From Aquimarina sp. Aq107 (GTDB taxonomy: Bacteria > Bacteroidota > Bacteroidia > Flavobacteriales > Flavobacteriaceae): a stretch of 64,000 nt of DNA. The notes under the pieces are model-generated. The model did not search any database, was not told where the DNA came from, and worked only from the letters and a program-made list of their open reading frames with translations. Positions 62,418 through 64,000 of this stretch are shown one piece after another. The position numbers and the translations under genes are program-made. Location: the NCBI RefSeq assembly GCF_943733665.1, contig NZ_OX030782.1:5256501-5320500 (forward strand), in the 5' to 3' direction. The stretch's first letter is position 1; each line of letters starts with the position of its first letter.

Positions 62418-63338
62418 TTAAGAGACCAAAGATTTGTAATTTGGTAGTACTGGTCTTGTTTTTAATCCATTTTCAATGACCTGTAAAACATTTTGACGTT
62501 CTTCTCCAATTAATGGAAGTCTTGGAGCTCTTACGTTTTCTGTTCCAATTCCAGTAGCAACCTCTGCTAGCTTAATGTTTTGTACTAATTTAGGATTTAT
62601 ATCTAACTCTAGCAATGGTAAAAACCAACGATAAATTTCTACTGCTTCTTTAATTCGTCCTGCTTTTTGTAGTTCGTAGATTGCTACTGTTTCCTTTGGA
62701 AATGCACAAACTAATCCAGCAACCCATCCATCTGCGCCCATTAGTAAACTTTCTAGAGCCAGAGTGTCTACACCACTTAGGATTTTTAATCGATCTCCAA
62801 ATCTATTTTTTATACGTGTAACATTAGAAATATCTCTGGTGGATTCTTTTACTGCTTGTATGTTGTCAAATTTGATAAGTTCTTCGAACATATCTAACGT
62901 AACTTCAATTTTATAATCTACAGGATTATTATAGATCATAATGGGTAAATCAGTGTTTTTAGCTACTTCTTTAAAATAAACAACTGTTTCTCTATCTCCA
63001 GCTTTATATCGCATCGGAGGGAGCATCATAAGACCATTAGCGCCATCTTCTTCTGCTTTTTGAGCAGCTTCAATAGCACCTTTTGTGCTTTGTTCTGCAA
63101 TATTGATAATAACAGGGACTTTGTCTTTAACAATTTCTACGGTAGTTTTTACGAGAGTACTTTTTTCCATATTGTTTAATGTACTTGCTTCTCCCAATGT
63201 TCCGCCCAAAATAATTCCATGAACACCAGCATTTAATTGTGCTTCGATATTAGTAGTAAACATTGATAAATCCAAAGTGTCTTCGTCTGTAAACTTTGTA
63301 GTAACTGCTGGCATAACGCCTTTCCAATCTATAGTCAT
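62418..63338 (-). CDS. 1-pyrroline-4-hydroxy-2-carboxylate deaminase (DapA-like lyase family)
   Basis: A 306-residue TIM-barrel enzyme of the dihydrodipicolinate synthase family. The Schiff-base lysine K164 (IQAVKESTRD), the conserved tyrosine in IMIYNNPVDYK, and the GTLGEASTL substrate loop are visible. In the hydroxyproline operon it should deaminate and dehydrate 1-pyrroline-4-hydroxy-2-carboxylate into alpha-ketoglutarate semialdehyde and ammonia. It is the first gene of the operon and is divergent from the AraC-type regulator. Confidence 0.9.
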   Translation of the reverse strand: MTIDWKGVMPAVTTKFTDEDTLDLSMFTTNIEAQLNAGVHGIILGGTLGEASTLNNMEKSTLVKTTVEIVKDKVPVIINIAEQSTKGAIEAAQKAEEDGANGLMMLPPMRYKAGDRETVVYFKEVAKNTDLPIMIYNNPVDYKIEVTLDMFEELIKFDNIQAVKESTRDISNVTRIKNRFGDRLKILSGVDTLALESLLMGADGWVAGLVCAFPKETVAIYELQKAGRIKEAVEIYRWFLPLLELDINPKLVQNIKLAEVATGIGTENVRAPRLPLIGEERQNVLQVIENGLKTRPVLPNYKSLVS

Positions 63339-63393
63339 TGCTTATAATTTTGGTTCAAATATATTGTCAATTTTATCAAGTGTATATTTCAAA

Positions 63394-63424
63394 ATTATCT
63401 CATTATGATACTATATTATCTCAT
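63394..63424. promoter_or_regulatory. Candidate AraC-type operator (direct repeat, 21-bp period)
   Basis: ATTATCTCAT occurs at 63394-63403 and 63415-63424, the same orientation, 21 bases apart, which places both copies on one face of DNA. AraC-type proteins bind direct repeats at this kind of spacing. The site sits midway in the 138-base gap between the hydroxyproline operon and the regulator. Confidence 0.55.
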
Positions 63425-63476
63425 ATTGTAATAATTTACTTAATTATGATTAATATTGATGTAGATACTGCTATGA

Positions 63477-64000
63477 ATGAAAGCCTTACCCTTTAAAATA
63501 CCCAAATCTTCCACGGATACTTTAATTGTTCAAGAAGATAAGGAAATTGTCTTATATGATAAATTTCATCAGCATGAAGAAATACAAATTTCTATTATTA
63601 TTTCTGGAGAAGGTAACTTAATTGTTGGTGATACCATTGCTGATTACAAACCAAATGATATTTTGGTTTTTGGGAGTAATGTTCCGCATGTATTACAAAG
63701 TTCAGAATCTGCTGAGAAATCTTATATGATTTCTCTTTTTTTTACTAAAGAATCCTTTGGTAAAATGTTTTTTGACCTACCAGAGTTTGAAGGTTTAAAT
63801 CATTTTTTTAGAAGCTCTGTATATGGGATTAAAGTGCTTTCGCAAAAACAAAAGCTAAAAAAACAGTTTCTCAAAATTTTAAAAAAAGAAGATAGATTAG
63901 ATCGTTTTATGGTTTTTCTGAAAATATTAAAACTTTTAAAAACGGTTAAAGTAGAAACAATATCTTCATTTATTTCTAAAAGAGCATATACAGATAATGA
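63477..64000 (+). CDS. AraC-family regulator of hydroxyproline catabolism (cut by window end)
   Basis: The first 174 codons of a gene running off the window. The visible part is a cupin-type sensor domain (HQHEEIQISIIISGEGNLIVGDTIADYKPN.., then FGSNVPHVLQ) followed by the beginning of a helical linker ending near FISKRAYTDN, where the AraC DNA-binding domain should begin. ATG at 63477 is chosen because an earlier ATG in another frame ends after seven codons. Divergent orientation from the catabolic operon makes it the likely regulator. Confidence 0.75.
   Translation, partial: MKALPFKIPKSSTDTLIVQEDKEIVLYDKFHQHEEIQISIIISGEGNLIVGDTIADYKPNDILVFGSNVPHVLQSSESAEKSYMISLFFTKESFGKMFFDLPEFEGLNHFFRSSVYGIKVLSQKQKLKKQFLKILKKEDRLDRFMVFLKILKLLKTVKVETISSFISKRAYTDN

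Overview
The window looks like chromosomal DNA of a marine, AT-rich Bacteroidota of the family Flavobacteriaceae (Aquimarina-like by gene content; genus is an inference). Support comes from a T9SS C-terminal sorting domain, SusC-like TonB receptors with carboxypeptidase-regulatory N-termini, TTTG/TAnnTTTG promoter elements, a GLPGLI-like secreted protein, DUF4407, and a tRNA gene without encoded CCA. No rRNA, CRISPR array, insertion sequence or prophage structural gene was seen.

Layout. 1-2.1 kb: a minimal T9SS-sorted protein and a MATE exporter. 2.1-17.6 kb: a probable phosphate-response region, with two tandem TonB receptor/beta-helix lipoprotein pairs, a MORN-repeat protein, a PiT phosphate permease with a PhoU-like tail, and a PhoB/PhoR-like two-component pair. 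Four intergenic sites here carry TAAC/GTTA repeats in 11-bp phase, the architecture of Pho boxes. 17.5-23 kb: housekeeping genes (glycosyltransferase, TrmB, LysE exporter, alkyltransferase-like protein, Mrp and NifU Fe-S proteins). 23-27.4 kb: small lipoprotein, acyltransferase, membrane AraC regulator, metallophosphoesterase and a small Cys-containing membrane protein.

27.5-35.3 kb is the most unusual metabolic region. It is one minus-strand operon of a tyrosinase, a LodA-type cysteine-tryptophylquinone (CTQ) oxidase, a small calycin-like protein, a LodB-type flavoprotein and a CxxCH heme lipoprotein. The Cys-Trp pair that would form CTQ is spaced exactly as I recall for LodA (65 residues), and the tyrosinase has the CxH thioether motif. 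36-41 kb: SbtA-like bicarbonate permease, LysR regulator and SSS symporter. 41-46.3 kb: an AmpD-like amidase without signal peptide, followed by a lipoprotein, a membrane protein and two coiled-coil envelope proteins (lysis-cassette-like), then a TPR/LuxR-type regulator. 46.5-48.1 kb: a triple fusion of alpha/beta hydrolase, degenerate cyclase domain and AraC HTH. 48.2-52.7 kb: orphan receiver, OmpA remnant, secreted protein, and a lipoprotein toxin with a C-terminal restriction-endonuclease-fold (Tox-REase-5-like) domain abutting an Imm52-like immunity gene.

53-58.4 kb: tRNA-Leu(UAG), M20 dipeptidase, a BlaI/M56 pair with a recognisable BlaI operator over its promoter, and DUF4407. 58.4-64 kb: a complete trans-4-hydroxy-L-proline catabolic operon (deaminase, alpha-ketoglutarate semialdehyde dehydrogenase, epimerase, D-hydroxyproline dehydrogenase), divergent from an AraC regulator cut by the window end; a 10-bp direct repeat at 21-bp period lies between them.

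The strongest candidates for little-described biology are the tyrosinase-CTQ oxidase operon and the lipoprotein-anchored toxin/immunity pair.
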